Positions 1 to 7,294 of a stretch of 36,024 nucleotides of DNA are shown in pieces. The number at the start of each line of letters is the position of its first letter. Position 1 is the stretch's first letter. Source of the DNA: a bacterium (GTDB taxonomy: Bacteria; Chloroflexota; Dormibacteria; UBA8260; Bog-877); contig JAJYWM010000286.1 in the NCBI GenBank assembly GCA_021791455.1, positions 1-36,024 on the forward strand, read 5' to 3'. Under the pieces are notes generated by a model. The model saw only the letters and a list, made by a program, of their open reading frames with translations. It had not been told where the DNA came from and searched no databases. A program made the position numbers and the translations under genes.

Positions 1-85
1 GGCTCGCCGGGGGCAGGTGTCGGGGCCCGGCTCGGGCTCTCGGCCAGCAGACGCTAATCTGCCACTGAAAGCGCGAAGACGGCGC

Positions 86-168
86 GCCGGGGTGGCGTAA
101 TGGTAGCCGCAGCGGTCTTAAAAACCGCAGCTCGCAAGAGCGTATGGGTTCGAATCCCATCCCCGGTA
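86..168 (+). tRNA. tRNA-Leu (anticodon UAA)
   Basis: The acceptor stem pairs 86-92 with 161-167, with discriminator A at 168. The anticodon stem 112-116/124-128 encloses a 7-base loop with TAA at 119-121. A long variable arm with stem GCTC/GAGC (131-134/137-141 region) and a T-arm with loop TTCGAAT identify a class II leucine tRNA. CCA is not encoded. The gene is intact and serves as the integration target: its 3' part is duplicated at 35470-35531. Confidence 0.96.
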
Positions 169-171
169 CCC
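110..171. repeat. attL core: direct repeat of tRNA-Leu 3' end
   Basis: These 62 bases, covering the tRNA from before the anticodon stem to just past the discriminator, recur without mismatch at 35470-35531. Similarity continues imperfectly for about 18 more bases (TTTGATCTCG at 176-185 and 35536-35545). Such a duplication is the usual product of site-specific integration into a tRNA 3' end, and the adjacent integrase supports this. Left of it is chromosome, right of it is the element. Confidence 0.95.
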
Positions 172-226
172 ATATTTTGATCTCGCTTAAGGGCTGGCGA
201 CGCCACACCGGGTTCCACCTCATGGC

Positions 227-252
227 GTTTGTGGAGCAGTAGTGGAGCAACG
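227..252. repeat. Left copy of 26-bp arm repeat (GTGGAGCA pairs)
   Basis: A 26-bp sequence containing two GTGGAGCA units 11 bp apart occurs here and, without mismatch and in the same orientation, at 35356-35381. Two related TGGAGCA units (about 273-290) follow inside the integrase 3' end. Both copies lie inside the element within about 115 bp of the core repeats. The position suggests arm-type sites for the integrase or excisionase, but binding is inferred. Confidence 0.6.
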
Positions 253-255
253 TGC

Positions 256-1404
256 TCAAGCCGGGCCTTCCGATGGAGCAATCTGGAGCAGCGAGTCGAG
301 GGTGTCCGCCGCCGCCCGGCTCATGGTCTGAGTGACGTGGGAGTACGTGTTGAGGGTGATCGCCGTGGTCGAGTGGCCCAGCAGATCGGAAACGATCTTC
401 GGGTGAACGCCCTGGCTCAGCAGAAGCGTTGCCGTAGTGTGGCGCAGATCGTGGAACCGAATTCGGGGCAGGTCCGCAGCCCTCAGCAGCGGCTCAAACC
501 CCTGGCGGACCAGTCGGGTCCTACTCATTGGGCCGCCGAGGAAGTGAGGGAACACCAGATCGTGGTCCTCCCAGGCGGCCCCAGCCATGCTCCGTTCGTC
601 AGCCTGACGCGCCTTGTGAGCCCGCAAGGCTTCGACCGCCAAGACGCCCAGCTCGACCCGATGCCTTGACTTCTCCGTCTTCTGCCGCTTCGTGCTGGTC
701 AGACCAAGGCCTGGGAGCGGCTGAAGATTCCGGACCACGGCGAGTGATCCGTGGTCGAGGTCCACGTCCTGCCAGCGCAGGCCGAGCAGCTGCCCCTGCC
801 GCATCCCAGTGGTCACTGCGAGCACGTACAGGGCCTCCAGGCGGTTGCCTTGCGCGGCGGTCAGGAGCAGCTGCACCTGTTCCGCGTCCAGCGTGGACAT
901 CTCGCTCGGGGCGTCCTGAGGCGCTTCCACCAGGGCGGCGGCGGAACGGCTCACGAGTTCCCACTGTTCGGCCTGCCTGAGGGCCTTGTGCAGCACCGAG
1001 TGGAGCCGGTGAACGGTTGACGAGCTGATCCCCTTGGCCGCCGCCGCCGCATAGCAAAGCTGGAGGTCCCGAGGGCCAAGACGCGCCAGGGGGATTCGGC
1101 CGATGGCCGGCACCGCGTGGATACGGAGCAGCTGTTCGTACCGCACCCACGTCCTCGGCCCGAGCCTTGGCTTGACCCCCTCCAGCCATTGCGCCAAGAA
1201 TTCGTCGGTCCTCAGGCGGAATCCGGCACCAGACCGATTCACATCCTGAGCCCGGACAGCCTCAGCCAGCTTTGCAGCCGCCTCGGTCCGGCTCTTCGCG
1301 TACCACTTCTGCCGTCGGCCCGTCGGCCAGGTGATCGCCGCGACCCAGCGGCCGTCGGCGGCTCGACGGTAGATCGACCCCTCGCCGTTGCCCCGTCGGC
1401 TCAC
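256..1404 (-). CDS. int: Tyrosine recombinase (element integrase)
   Basis: This 382-residue protein would catalyse integration and excision at the tRNA-Leu site. The N-terminal 60 residues (GEGSIYRR...DGRW) resemble the arm-binding domain of phage and ICE integrases. Residues about 65-160 form the core-binding helical domain. The catalytic domain carries R202 (TTGMRQGQLLGLRW), a lysine near 239, H318-x-x-R321 (HDLRHTTATLL), H344 (LGHS) and nucleophile Y354 (NTYSHV), so all expected residues are present. Length is normal for the family. The start is GTG at 1404, overlapping by one base the TAG of the upstream gene (TAGTG), which implies translational coupling. The 3' end lies 88 bp from the tRNA, as is typical for tRNA-targeting integrases. 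Confidence 0.96.
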   Translation of the reverse strand: MSRRGNGEGSIYRRAADGRWVAAITWPTGRRQKWYAKSRTEAAAKLAEAVRAQDVNRSGAGFRLRTDEFLAQWLEGVKPRLGPRTWVRYEQLLRIHAVPAIGRIPLARLGPRDLQLCYAAAAAKGISSSTVHRLHSVLHKALRQAEQWELVSRSAAALVEAPQDAPSEMSTLDAEQVQLLLTAAQGNRLEALYVLAVTTGMRQGQLLGLRWQDVDLDHGSLAVVRNLQPLPGLGLTSTKRQKTEKSRHRVELGVLAVEALRAHKARQADERSMAGAAWEDHDLVFPHFLGGPMSRTRLVRQGFEPLLRAADLPRIRFHDLRHTTATLLLSQGVHPKIVSDLLGHSTTAITLNTYSHVTQTMSRAAADTLDSLLQIAPSEGPA

Positions 1405-1928
1405 TACTTGGGAATGGCGAGCAGCTCGACTGCCAGCTCAGGGTGTGCCGCGACGATTCGCTTCTGGCGGCCCGTTGTGACCCCGAGGGCATCCCAGCGA
1501 GCACGCCACCCGGCCTCGGGAGGGAGCTCGCGGGTCATGTGCCAGATGATCTCCCGATCAGCGAGTTCCTCCAGCCTCCATGGCACGTCTCCCACTTGGT
1601 TGTGGGCGGCGTCGCGCTTCTTCAGGTTGCCAGTCAACTGCCATTCCCCGAATTCGTGGGCCGGCTTGCCAGCAAACTCAGCAGTCGAGCGCCCCTGCAC
1701 CTCGAGCGGGACGAAGAGTGTTTCGTGGATCCACATTCGTCCCTTCGCCGATAGCTCCTGCCGATCTCCTGTCCGGCTCCACCGCACCTCGGCCGAGGGG
1801 TGGACCACGCGGCGCACGGTCGTTGACCCACGGATCTTGCGCCTCATCTCGTTCGGCTTTCGGCTGTCGAAGACGATATACCCAGGAACTGCAGTGCCCG
1901 GCTCGGGCGTGTAACCTGAACCTGTCAC
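1404..1928 (-). CDS. Unknown protein coupled to integrase
   Basis: I do not recognise this 174-residue protein. It has no signal peptide or membrane segment. It is soluble and rich in charged and aromatic residues (for example WHMTRELPPEAGWRARWDALG near the C-terminus). The GTG start at 1928 is supported by a strong Shine-Dalgarno sequence, AAGGAGGT, about 9 bases upstream, and its TAG stop overlaps the integrase GTG by one base. Position first in an integrase operon is compatible with a regulator or directionality factor, but no helix-turn-helix is obvious. The better excisionase candidate is the HTH protein at 34868-35194. Confidence 0.8.
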   Translation of the reverse strand: MTGSGYTPEPGTAVPGYIVFDSRKPNEMRRKIRGSTTVRRVVHPSAEVRWSRTGDRQELSAKGRMWIHETLFVPLEVQGRSTAEFAGKPAHEFGEWQLTGNLKKRDAAHNQVGDVPWRLEELADREIIWHMTRELPPEAGWRARWDALGVTTGRQKRIVAAHPELAVELLAIPK

Positions 1929-2074
1929 GGAGCCTCAACCTCCTTGGCCGGGCGGCGGGCCTTCCAGGGGTCGCGCCGCCCCTACTACCTACTCGGAGTC
2001 TACGCCTCTTCTGGCGTTAGTCGGCACCTTCTGGCAGCGGGGGGCACGACTGGGCGCTCTCAGTACCGAAACCC

Positions 2075-2083
2075 TGATAGCAT
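2075..2083 (+). promoter_or_regulatory. Extended -10 promoter candidate
   Basis: TGATAGCAT matches an extended -10 element (TGn plus TAnnnT) and lies 34 bp before the ATG at 2118. No convincing -35 is visible. It fits transcription of the cargo genes to the right. Confidence 0.4.
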
Positions 2084-2117
2084 CTCCTTCCATCGAACTG
2101 GCGTTTGGAAGGCGGTC

Positions 2118-2606
2118 ATGACTGGAAAGCGGCGGAGGCTCACTGCCATCTCCGGCACGGTTCTCGGGACAGGTGCCGGCTTCGCGTGGGAGACGTGGCC
2201 AAGCGATGCGGACTTTGCCCAGGTCCTATTCACGGAACTCGCGGATCGGAGAGTGCTCTTCAATCCGTGCTCGTGGGAGGAGCCGGAGCACTGCGTACAG
2301 TCCGCGATCGAGCTTCGGCACCACCTCACGGCCATGCTGTCGCAACTCCCGGCGAAGTCGGAGCTTCGCCCGGTTGTAGAGCACCTCCGTGCGGCGTGCC
2401 GCACGTTCTGCGATGAGATGCGCCCGGGGCAGGGGCCTGCCTTCCTTCCTCCTCACTTCTCCACGAACTACATGACTCGTGCGGCCTTGGCCCGGCTGCG
2501 CCAAGGGTTCAGTGCGGCGCTCCAAGGCCTACCGGAGCGGTACCAGATCGCTCCAGAGCACCAGATCGCTGAACTGCTCCGGGACCCCCGGGCCACGATG
2601 TGGTGA
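2118..2606 (+). CDS. DUF6650-like protein
   Basis: This 162-residue soluble protein begins TGKRRRLTAISGTVLGTGAGF and contains the segments LADRRVLFNPCSWEEPEHCV and RAACRTFC. From memory these resemble the uncharacterised DUF6650 family, where a similar RRVLYNP...EHCV core is followed by a conserved helical region. Function is unknown. The start at 2118 is chosen because GGAAGG lies just upstream and a possible extended -10 lies at 2075. The in-frame extension to 1944 would run through the promoter region. It is the first gene of the rightward cargo block. Related genes are often found among accessory or defence genes, but nothing here proves that role. Confidence 0.75.
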   Translation: MTGKRRRLTAISGTVLGTGAGFAWETWPSDADFAQVLFTELADRRVLFNPCSWEEPEHCVQSAIELRHHLTAMLSQLPAKSELRPVVEHLRAACRTFCDEMRPGQGPAFLPPHFSTNYMTRAALARLRQGFSAALQGLPERYQIAPEHQIAELLRDPRATMW

Positions 2607-2666
2607 CCACGGTCGCTCTCTTGGCGCGACCGCCGACCGGCCGCCGCGCGGGGCAAGGGGGACACC

Positions 2667-3578
2667 TTGAACGCCACTGACCTGATCGTCTATCTTATCG
2701 GTGATAAGGAGGCTGGGCGTTCAGGGCCCCCATTCATGGGGATAGGGACCTTCACCGTCCGCGAACTGCAGGCCAACGGGACACCCGGGTCCGGTGCGCT
2801 CCGGCTGTCTCTCCTCTTCACCCGAGACGAGCGCATCCCACCTGAAGGTTCGCGGTTCGTTTCGATTGAGGCGGAAGTGCACACGACGCGGGTCCCGCCC
2901 CGGACTCGGGGCCGCGTAGTCATCGAGGCTAACAAGCGGCCAGAGCTGCAGCTGGCCGGTGTCCAGTCGTTGGAATGGGAATGGCGACTTCTCCCTGAGG
3001 AATTGGATGCCATCGAGGCTGAAACGTCGCCAGGAGACCGCTGGCGGCACCTAAGGCTCGAACTCCGCGGCATCGTCCAGGTGCCCTCAGGCACGTTCCC
3101 TGCCACTGGGAGTAGTGACTTCCGGGTGCCGCTCTCGGAGTGGGAGGACTTGCTCCGCTCACTCGGCTACGGAGTGGCGCCAGCAGCAGCGCAGCTGTCT
3201 GGCCTGGCCGCCACCGCTCATTCATCGTGGGCCGAAGTTGAGCGGCGCCTTGCCCCCGCTCGCCAAGCTCTGCGGGCCGGGGACACCCATACAGCGCTCA
3301 CCAAGTGCCTCGATCAATTCGCAGCGCTGGCGGAGAAGCCATACCAGGCGGAGAGCTGGGTTACCAAACTCCCGGACGACCCTACGCAGAAGAAGCAGTC
3401 AGTAGCGGGCCTGCTGGCAGCCCATTGCACGTACCTCAATCGCGTCGGCTATCACCGAGACGGCGATCCAGGGGACGGCGAGGAACTACATCCCTTGCCG
3501 CTCGATCACTGGGAAGCGGAGGTAGCCGTTGGCGTATCGCAGTTCTTGCTGACCCTAGCACTCCGCGAGGGGACCTGA
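2667..3578 (+). CDS. Unknown two-domain cargo protein
   Basis: Not recognised. The 303-residue product has a beta-rich N-terminal half (about 1-160) and an alpha-helical C-terminal half (about 180-303). The latter contains ARQALRAGDTHTALTKCLDQ and YLNRVGYHRDGD, loosely like helical HEPN-type domains of abortive-infection proteins. That resemblance is weak and unproven. The start is TTG at 2667 with AAGGGGG 6 bases upstream. The gene lies between a DUF6650-like gene and a small membrane protein gene (3587), 60 bases and 8 bases away, so an operon is likely. Confidence 0.75.
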   Translation: MNATDLIVYLIGDKEAGRSGPPFMGIGTFTVRELQANGTPGSGALRLSLLFTRDERIPPEGSRFVSIEAEVHTTRVPPRTRGRVVIEANKRPELQLAGVQSLEWEWRLLPEELDAIEAETSPGDRWRHLRLELRGIVQVPSGTFPATGSSDFRVPLSEWEDLLRSLGYGVAPAAAQLSGLAATAHSSWAEVERRLAPARQALRAGDTHTALTKCLDQFAALAEKPYQAESWVTKLPDDPTQKKQSVAGLLAAHCTYLNRVGYHRDGDPGDGEELHPLPLDHWEAEVAVGVSQFLLTLALREGT

Positions 3579-3586
3579 CGAACCGC

Positions 3587-3934
3587 TTGAAGTTGCCCGC
3601 CAACCCGGGGTGGCCCGGCGTTGCCGTTGGTGTCGGCCTCATTGGAGCCGGGGCCGCTTGGATGTCGGCTCACCTTCCGCTGGGGTGGGGGTGGCTGGGC
3701 GTCGCAGGAGGGCTTGGCCTATTGCTCTGGGCGGGCGGGGTGGCCGGGTGCTCGGTCCTGAGGGCAGTTGCAGACCGCCGGAGAACTGCTCGGCGGGCGG
3801 AGGAGCAAGCGGCCGCCCAGGCTGCGCGGAGGGAGGCTCGGCGCAAAGAGAGGGCCGCTTGGTGCCCGGGGACCCCCGACGGCAACCATCGGTTCCTCGA
3901 TGGGATATGCCGTGCGTGCGGGCAGACGCAGTAG
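3587..3934 (+). CDS. Small membrane protein with C-terminal Cys motif
   Basis: If it starts at TTG 3587, this 115-residue protein has two hydrophobic segments (about residues 9-25 and 33-52), then an Ala/Arg-rich charged helix with many RRAE/RREARRK residues, and a C-terminal C-x(16)-C-x2-C stretch (CPGTPDGNHRF...CRACG) like a small zinc ribbon. The start is uncertain: the upstream gene ends 8 bases before, GAGGGG precedes by about 14 bases, and an in-frame ATG at 3662 would lose the first membrane segment. It probably belongs to the cargo operon. Function unknown. Confidence 0.6.
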   Translation: MKLPANPGWPGVAVGVGLIGAGAAWMSAHLPLGWGWLGVAGGLGLLLWAGGVAGCSVLRAVADRRRTARRAEEQAAAQAARREARRKERAAWCPGTPDGNHRFLDGICRACGQTQ

Positions 3935-4026
3935 TCGTTCGACCTGCTTGCCCGCGGGTCTCGACGGGCCACTAGTCGGATGGCGCTACCACGCCCTATC
4001 CTCGTGGCACCTACGACCGTCGGCCC

Positions 4027-4043
4027 GGAGGTGACCTGAGATC
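4027..4043 (+). promoter_or_regulatory. Strong RBS followed by an ATC start codon
   Basis: GGAGGTGA at 4027-4034 is a near-perfect Shine-Dalgarno sequence. The next in-frame codon at normal distance is ATC at 4041, and the frame is closed upstream by TGA at 4032. The first canonical start in frame is GTG at 4110, which would remove the conserved N-terminal strand (YYGDNLDIL) that this methyltransferase family carries. Initiation at ATC is therefore inferred. Confidence 0.6.
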
Positions 4044-5747
4044 AAGACCAACGTCCTCTACTACGGCGACAACCTCGACATCCTCCGCCGGTACATCCCT
4101 GATGAGAGCGTGGACCTGGTGTACCTCGACCCCCCTTTCAACTCGAATGCCAACTACAACATCATCTTCAAGGACGAATCGGGACGCAGGTCCGACGCCC
4201 AGCTCCTGGCCTTCGAGGACAGCTGGCACTGGGGACCCAGCGCCGAGGCGACCTACGCCTTCCTGACGGAGACAGCCCGGCACCAGGGGCGGGTGCCAGA
4301 CACCGTGAGCACGATCATCGGAGCGCTCCGCGCTGGGATCGGCGAGAACCAGATGATGGCCTACCTCGTGGAGATGGCCGTCAGGCTAGTGGAGCTGCGG
4401 CGGGTGCTGAAGCCCACCGGGTCCCTGTACCTTCACTGCGACCCGACAGCCAGTCACTACCTCAAGGTTGTCATGGACACGATCTTCGGCCCGGGCCAGT
4501 TCAGGAATGAGGTCATATGGCGACGCACCTTCGCACACGGTTCATCTTTGAGGTGGGGAGACACCCATGACTCACTGCTCTTCTACACGAGGTCGGGTGA
4601 CTACAAGTGGCGGCGAGTAGATCAGCGCTTGACAGATGCCTACGTCAATTCGAAGTACCGCTTCGAGGATGATCGGGGCCGGTACCGCCTCGTGGTGCTC
4701 ACGGGCCCGGGGACTACCCGAGGGCCCTCGGGAGAGCCCTGGCGGGGCTACGACCCGACCACGGCCGGACGGCACTGGGCTGTGCCAAGGCGCACGGTCG
4801 AGGCCATCCGTGCCGCTGGCGTGGAAGTGCCAGACGACTTACACGGGCAACTGGAAGCGCTCCTAGAACACGGCTACATCCGCTTCCCGGCAACGCGCTT
4901 CGGGCCCGGAGTTCCCGAGTTCAAGCTCTACCTGCCGCCCGGGCAACCAATTCAGGACATGATCCTCGACATACCCCCACTAAATAGCCAGGCCAGAGAG
5001 CGACTGGGATACCCCACGCAGAAGCCGGAGGCGCTCCTGGAGCGGATCATCAGCGCCAGCAGTGACGCGGGCGATGTGGTCCTTGATCCCTTCTGCGGCT
5101 GCGGCACGGCCCTGGTCGCCGCCCAGAAGCTCGACCGGAAGTGGATAGGCATCGACGTGACGTACCTCTCCATCGCGGTCATGCGAGCCCGCCTCAAGGA
5201 CACCTTCGGCCTAGCCGACGTGGAGGTCATCGGCCAGCCGACGGAGGTAGAGGGGGCCAGGCAGCTCGCCCAGTCACCGGAAGGCCGGTACCAGTTCCAG
5301 TGGTGGGCGCTGGGCCTCATCGACGCCCAGCCAGTGGGCGGCGTGGAGCGGAAAGGTGCCGACCGCGGGATCGACGGGCGGATCACCTTCACCGGCCAAG
5401 ACAAGAAGCTGGAGTCGGTCCTGGTGAGCGTCAAGAGCGGCCACGTGAACTCGGGCCAGGTCCGGGATCTGAAGGGCACCGTGGAGCGAGAGAAGGCCGC
5501 CATGGGGATCTTCGTCACACTGGAAGAGCCTACGAGGGAGATGCGGCTGGAGGCCACCACGGCTGGCATGTACCGGGTCTGGGAGAGGGACTACCCCAAG
5601 ATCCAGATCGTCAGCATCCGGGAGTTGCTGGAGGAGGGCCGGAAGCCGTCCCTGCCGCCGCTGGTCCTGCCGACCTACCAGCAGGCTGAGCGGGTCAAGG
5701 AGAGAGGCGGGGAGCAGATGACGCTGGATGAGGCCGGGGCGGGCTGA
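4041..5747 (+). CDS. Beta-class DNA methyltransferase fused to PD-(D/E)XK-like domain
   Basis: Predicted adenine or cytosine-N4 methyltransferase of 568 residues. The catalytic motif IV DPPF (residues 30-33) precedes the SAM-binding motif I DPFCGCGT (349-356), the order of beta-class enzymes. The intervening 200 residues hold the target-recognition region. After residue about 400 a second domain follows, with ERKGADRGIDG (near 436-446) and VSVKSG (462-467). This acidic residue plus D-x(n)-(E/V)xK pattern resembles Mrr-like PD-(D/E)XK nucleases, so one protein could both modify and cut DNA. The start is taken as ATC 4041 (see the RBS entry). Using GTG 4110 would cut off the family N-terminus. 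A membrane-anchored protein gene follows after 5 bases. Role as stand-alone restriction-modification or anti-restriction is inferred. Confidence 0.88.
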   Translation: MKTNVLYYGDNLDILRRYIPDESVDLVYLDPPFNSNANYNIIFKDESGRRSDAQLLAFEDSWHWGPSAEATYAFLTETARHQGRVPDTVSTIIGALRAGIGENQMMAYLVEMAVRLVELRRVLKPTGSLYLHCDPTASHYLKVVMDTIFGPGQFRNEVIWRRTFAHGSSLRWGDTHDSLLFYTRSGDYKWRRVDQRLTDAYVNSKYRFEDDRGRYRLVVLTGPGTTRGPSGEPWRGYDPTTAGRHWAVPRRTVEAIRAAGVEVPDDLHGQLEALLEHGYIRFPATRFGPGVPEFKLYLPPGQPIQDMILDIPPLNSQARERLGYPTQKPEALLERIISASSDAGDVVLDPFCGCGTALVAAQKLDRKWIGIDVTYLSIAVMRARLKDTFGLADVEVIGQPTEVEGARQLAQSPEGRYQFQWWALGLIDAQPVGGVERKGADRGIDGRITFTGQDKKLESVLVSVKSGHVNSGQVRDLKGTVEREKAAMGIFVTLEEPTREMRLEATTAGMYRVWERDYPKIQIVSIRELLEEGRKPSLPPLVLPTYQQAERVKERGGEQMTLDEAGAG

Positions 5748-5752
5748 GCCGC

Positions 5753-6232
5753 ATGGACCTCTGGGGAGTCATTGGGACGGTGATCGCCACGGCGTCGCTC
5801 GGCTGGAACGTATGGACCCAGTGGCTTGCAGGGCCGCGCATTACCGTGCTCTGGGAACCCAGTTGGAGCGGTCCTGGTGGGCGGCTGGCCGCGCATGAGA
5901 TTGAGCCGCGTGAGGACGCGGGAGTCCACTACTTGAAGCAGGGTTACTCTCCGGCCCTGGCAGTGACTGTGAAGAATAGGGGTGGACAGCGGGTGCTCAT
6001 CAACCATGTGGCTGTCACCGGTACGCATCAGCTAGCTATCCCCGTCCCATGCCCGCCCATGCCGCGCGTGATCGAGGCGCACAGCGAGGCTGTGTGGGAG
6101 CCTGACAGTACGAGTGAGATAGTGGCCCTCATCGGGCGCGTTTCGGGCTTGGACGCTTCCCGACGGTACGTTTGGGCCGAAGTCCGGCCTTCAACTGGGC
6201 GACTGCGGCGGTCGAGAAAGTTGGCGGTTTAA
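5753..6232 (+). CDS. Unknown membrane-anchored protein
   Basis: The 159-residue product begins with one membrane segment (MDLWGVIGTVIATASLGWNV). A beta-rich globular part follows, with ALAVTVKNRGGQRVLINHVAV, typical of an Ig-like fold. The ATG lies 5 bases after the methyltransferase stop, so the two are almost certainly co-transcribed. I do not recognise a family. It could be a partner of the methyltransferase-nuclease or independent cargo. Confidence 0.78.
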   Translation: MDLWGVIGTVIATASLGWNVWTQWLAGPRITVLWEPSWSGPGGRLAAHEIEPREDAGVHYLKQGYSPALAVTVKNRGGQRVLINHVAVTGTHQLAIPVPCPPMPRVIEAHSEAVWEPDSTSEIVALIGRVSGLDASRRYVWAEVRPSTGRLRRSRKLAV

Positions 6233-6493
6233 AGCGCTGGGCGTGGGCGATTCCCGAAACGCGCACCTCCTATCCTTGGTGGCGCCGGCTGGTCGAGGCA
6301 GTGGCAGACAGTTCACCACCAGATGCGCCACCCCTTTACAGTGGTCTCGAAAGCCCGGAGAATGCTCGCGGCGGTCTTCTGGCTGCGCTCGCAAGACACC
6401 TTGACCCTGGCGATGGCCGTGGGGTTCGCGGATCACTGTTTATCCGTCGGGGAGATCGTTGTGGTGGTCAGCGGCCACGCGCTCCCAGATCGG
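6233..6493. other. Intergenic stretch without convincing gene
   Basis: The plus-strand frame open from 6323 to 6565 lacks a ribosome binding site and runs antisense into the 3' end of the gene at 6494-7135. No repeat or clear terminator is visible. Confidence 0.5.
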
Positions 6494-7135
6494 CTACGGA
6501 AGTTCGTCGACGAGGTCCGTAAGGATCGCGAACTTCCTATCCAGGTGAGCCACGAAGAGGTCTAGACGTGGTGGAAGATCGCTGACCCGAGGCATCCAGA
6601 ACGGCCCAGTACTTCCCGTGATTTGAGCGATCGTCGTGGCCGTAGCGGCCTCCCAACGGCTCGCATCCTCCCAGAGGGCGTCCATTGTCCCCAGGTCTTG
6701 GGGGCTAGCGCAGCGAGCTCTAGCCAGAATGAGGCGGCCTTCTGCAGCACATTGCGTCAGTCGGGTCTGACGTTCGCTGAAGGGCACTGTGCGGGGATGA
6801 AGTAGGCGCACGTATTCCCTACGCACCTCGTCTCGCTGACGAGCAGGGGTCAGGATGACGAGCGTAATGAAGACGATCGCCAAGGCTGCCAGGGAGGCCG
6901 CAGTTGCCGCCAAGGCAGCAAACGTGGCGGTCGAGACAAGCCCAGAGGCGCTGCCGAGAAGTCCGCCCACTGAGCCTCCGAGCGCGATACCCACGCCGAT
7001 CAGGAGGGTGCCCCAAGTTGTCTTGACGAATAGACGCCAGTCCCTGATCGCTCGCGGCCACATGGACTCCCAGACACCCAGGGGCGGACCCTGCTTCGTG
7101 CTCTCCCGAGCCCATCTGGCGAGCTGTCTCACCAT
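6494..7135 (-). CDS. Unknown two-helix membrane protein
   Basis: This 213-residue protein has a basic N-terminus, two hydrophobic segments (about residues 40-58 and 66-94, rich in Gly and Ala), and a soluble C-terminal half. The ATG at 7135 is preferred because the upstream extension to 7255 is low-complexity and has no membrane or domain features. It faces the plus-strand cargo operon convergently. No family is recognised. It may be envelope-associated cargo. Confidence 0.7.
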   Translation of the reverse strand: MVRQLARWARESTKQGPPLGVWESMWPRAIRDWRLFVKTTWGTLLIGVGIALGGSVGGLLGSASGLVSTATFAALAATAASLAALAIVFITLVILTPARQRDEVRREYVRLLHPRTVPFSERQTRLTQCAAEGRLILARARCASPQDLGTMDALWEDASRWEAATATTIAQITGSTGPFWMPRVSDLPPRLDLFVAHLDRKFAILTDLVDELP

Positions 7136-7294
7136 TGTCTGGCCTGGATCAGTGGGTAAAGGCAGCGGGGAGGGCTGGTAGCAAGGGGAGAAGGTGCGTC
7201 GCTGACTCGGAGAACACGTGCTATCCAACCATCCCCCGCAGTCTATCCTTGCCACCCGGCGGATCGGACCTTCTGCAGCAAGGGCAGGCCCGCC

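Noticed and set aside
54..281. Minus-strand frame containing GDGIRTHTLLRAAVFKTA
   Set aside because: This is the familiar artefact from translating the antisense of a tRNA-Leu gene, and it overlaps the tRNA fully.
6323..6565. 80-residue plus-strand frame as a gene
   Set aside because: No ribosome binding site or recognisable domain, and it overlaps antisense the end of the membrane protein gene at 6494.
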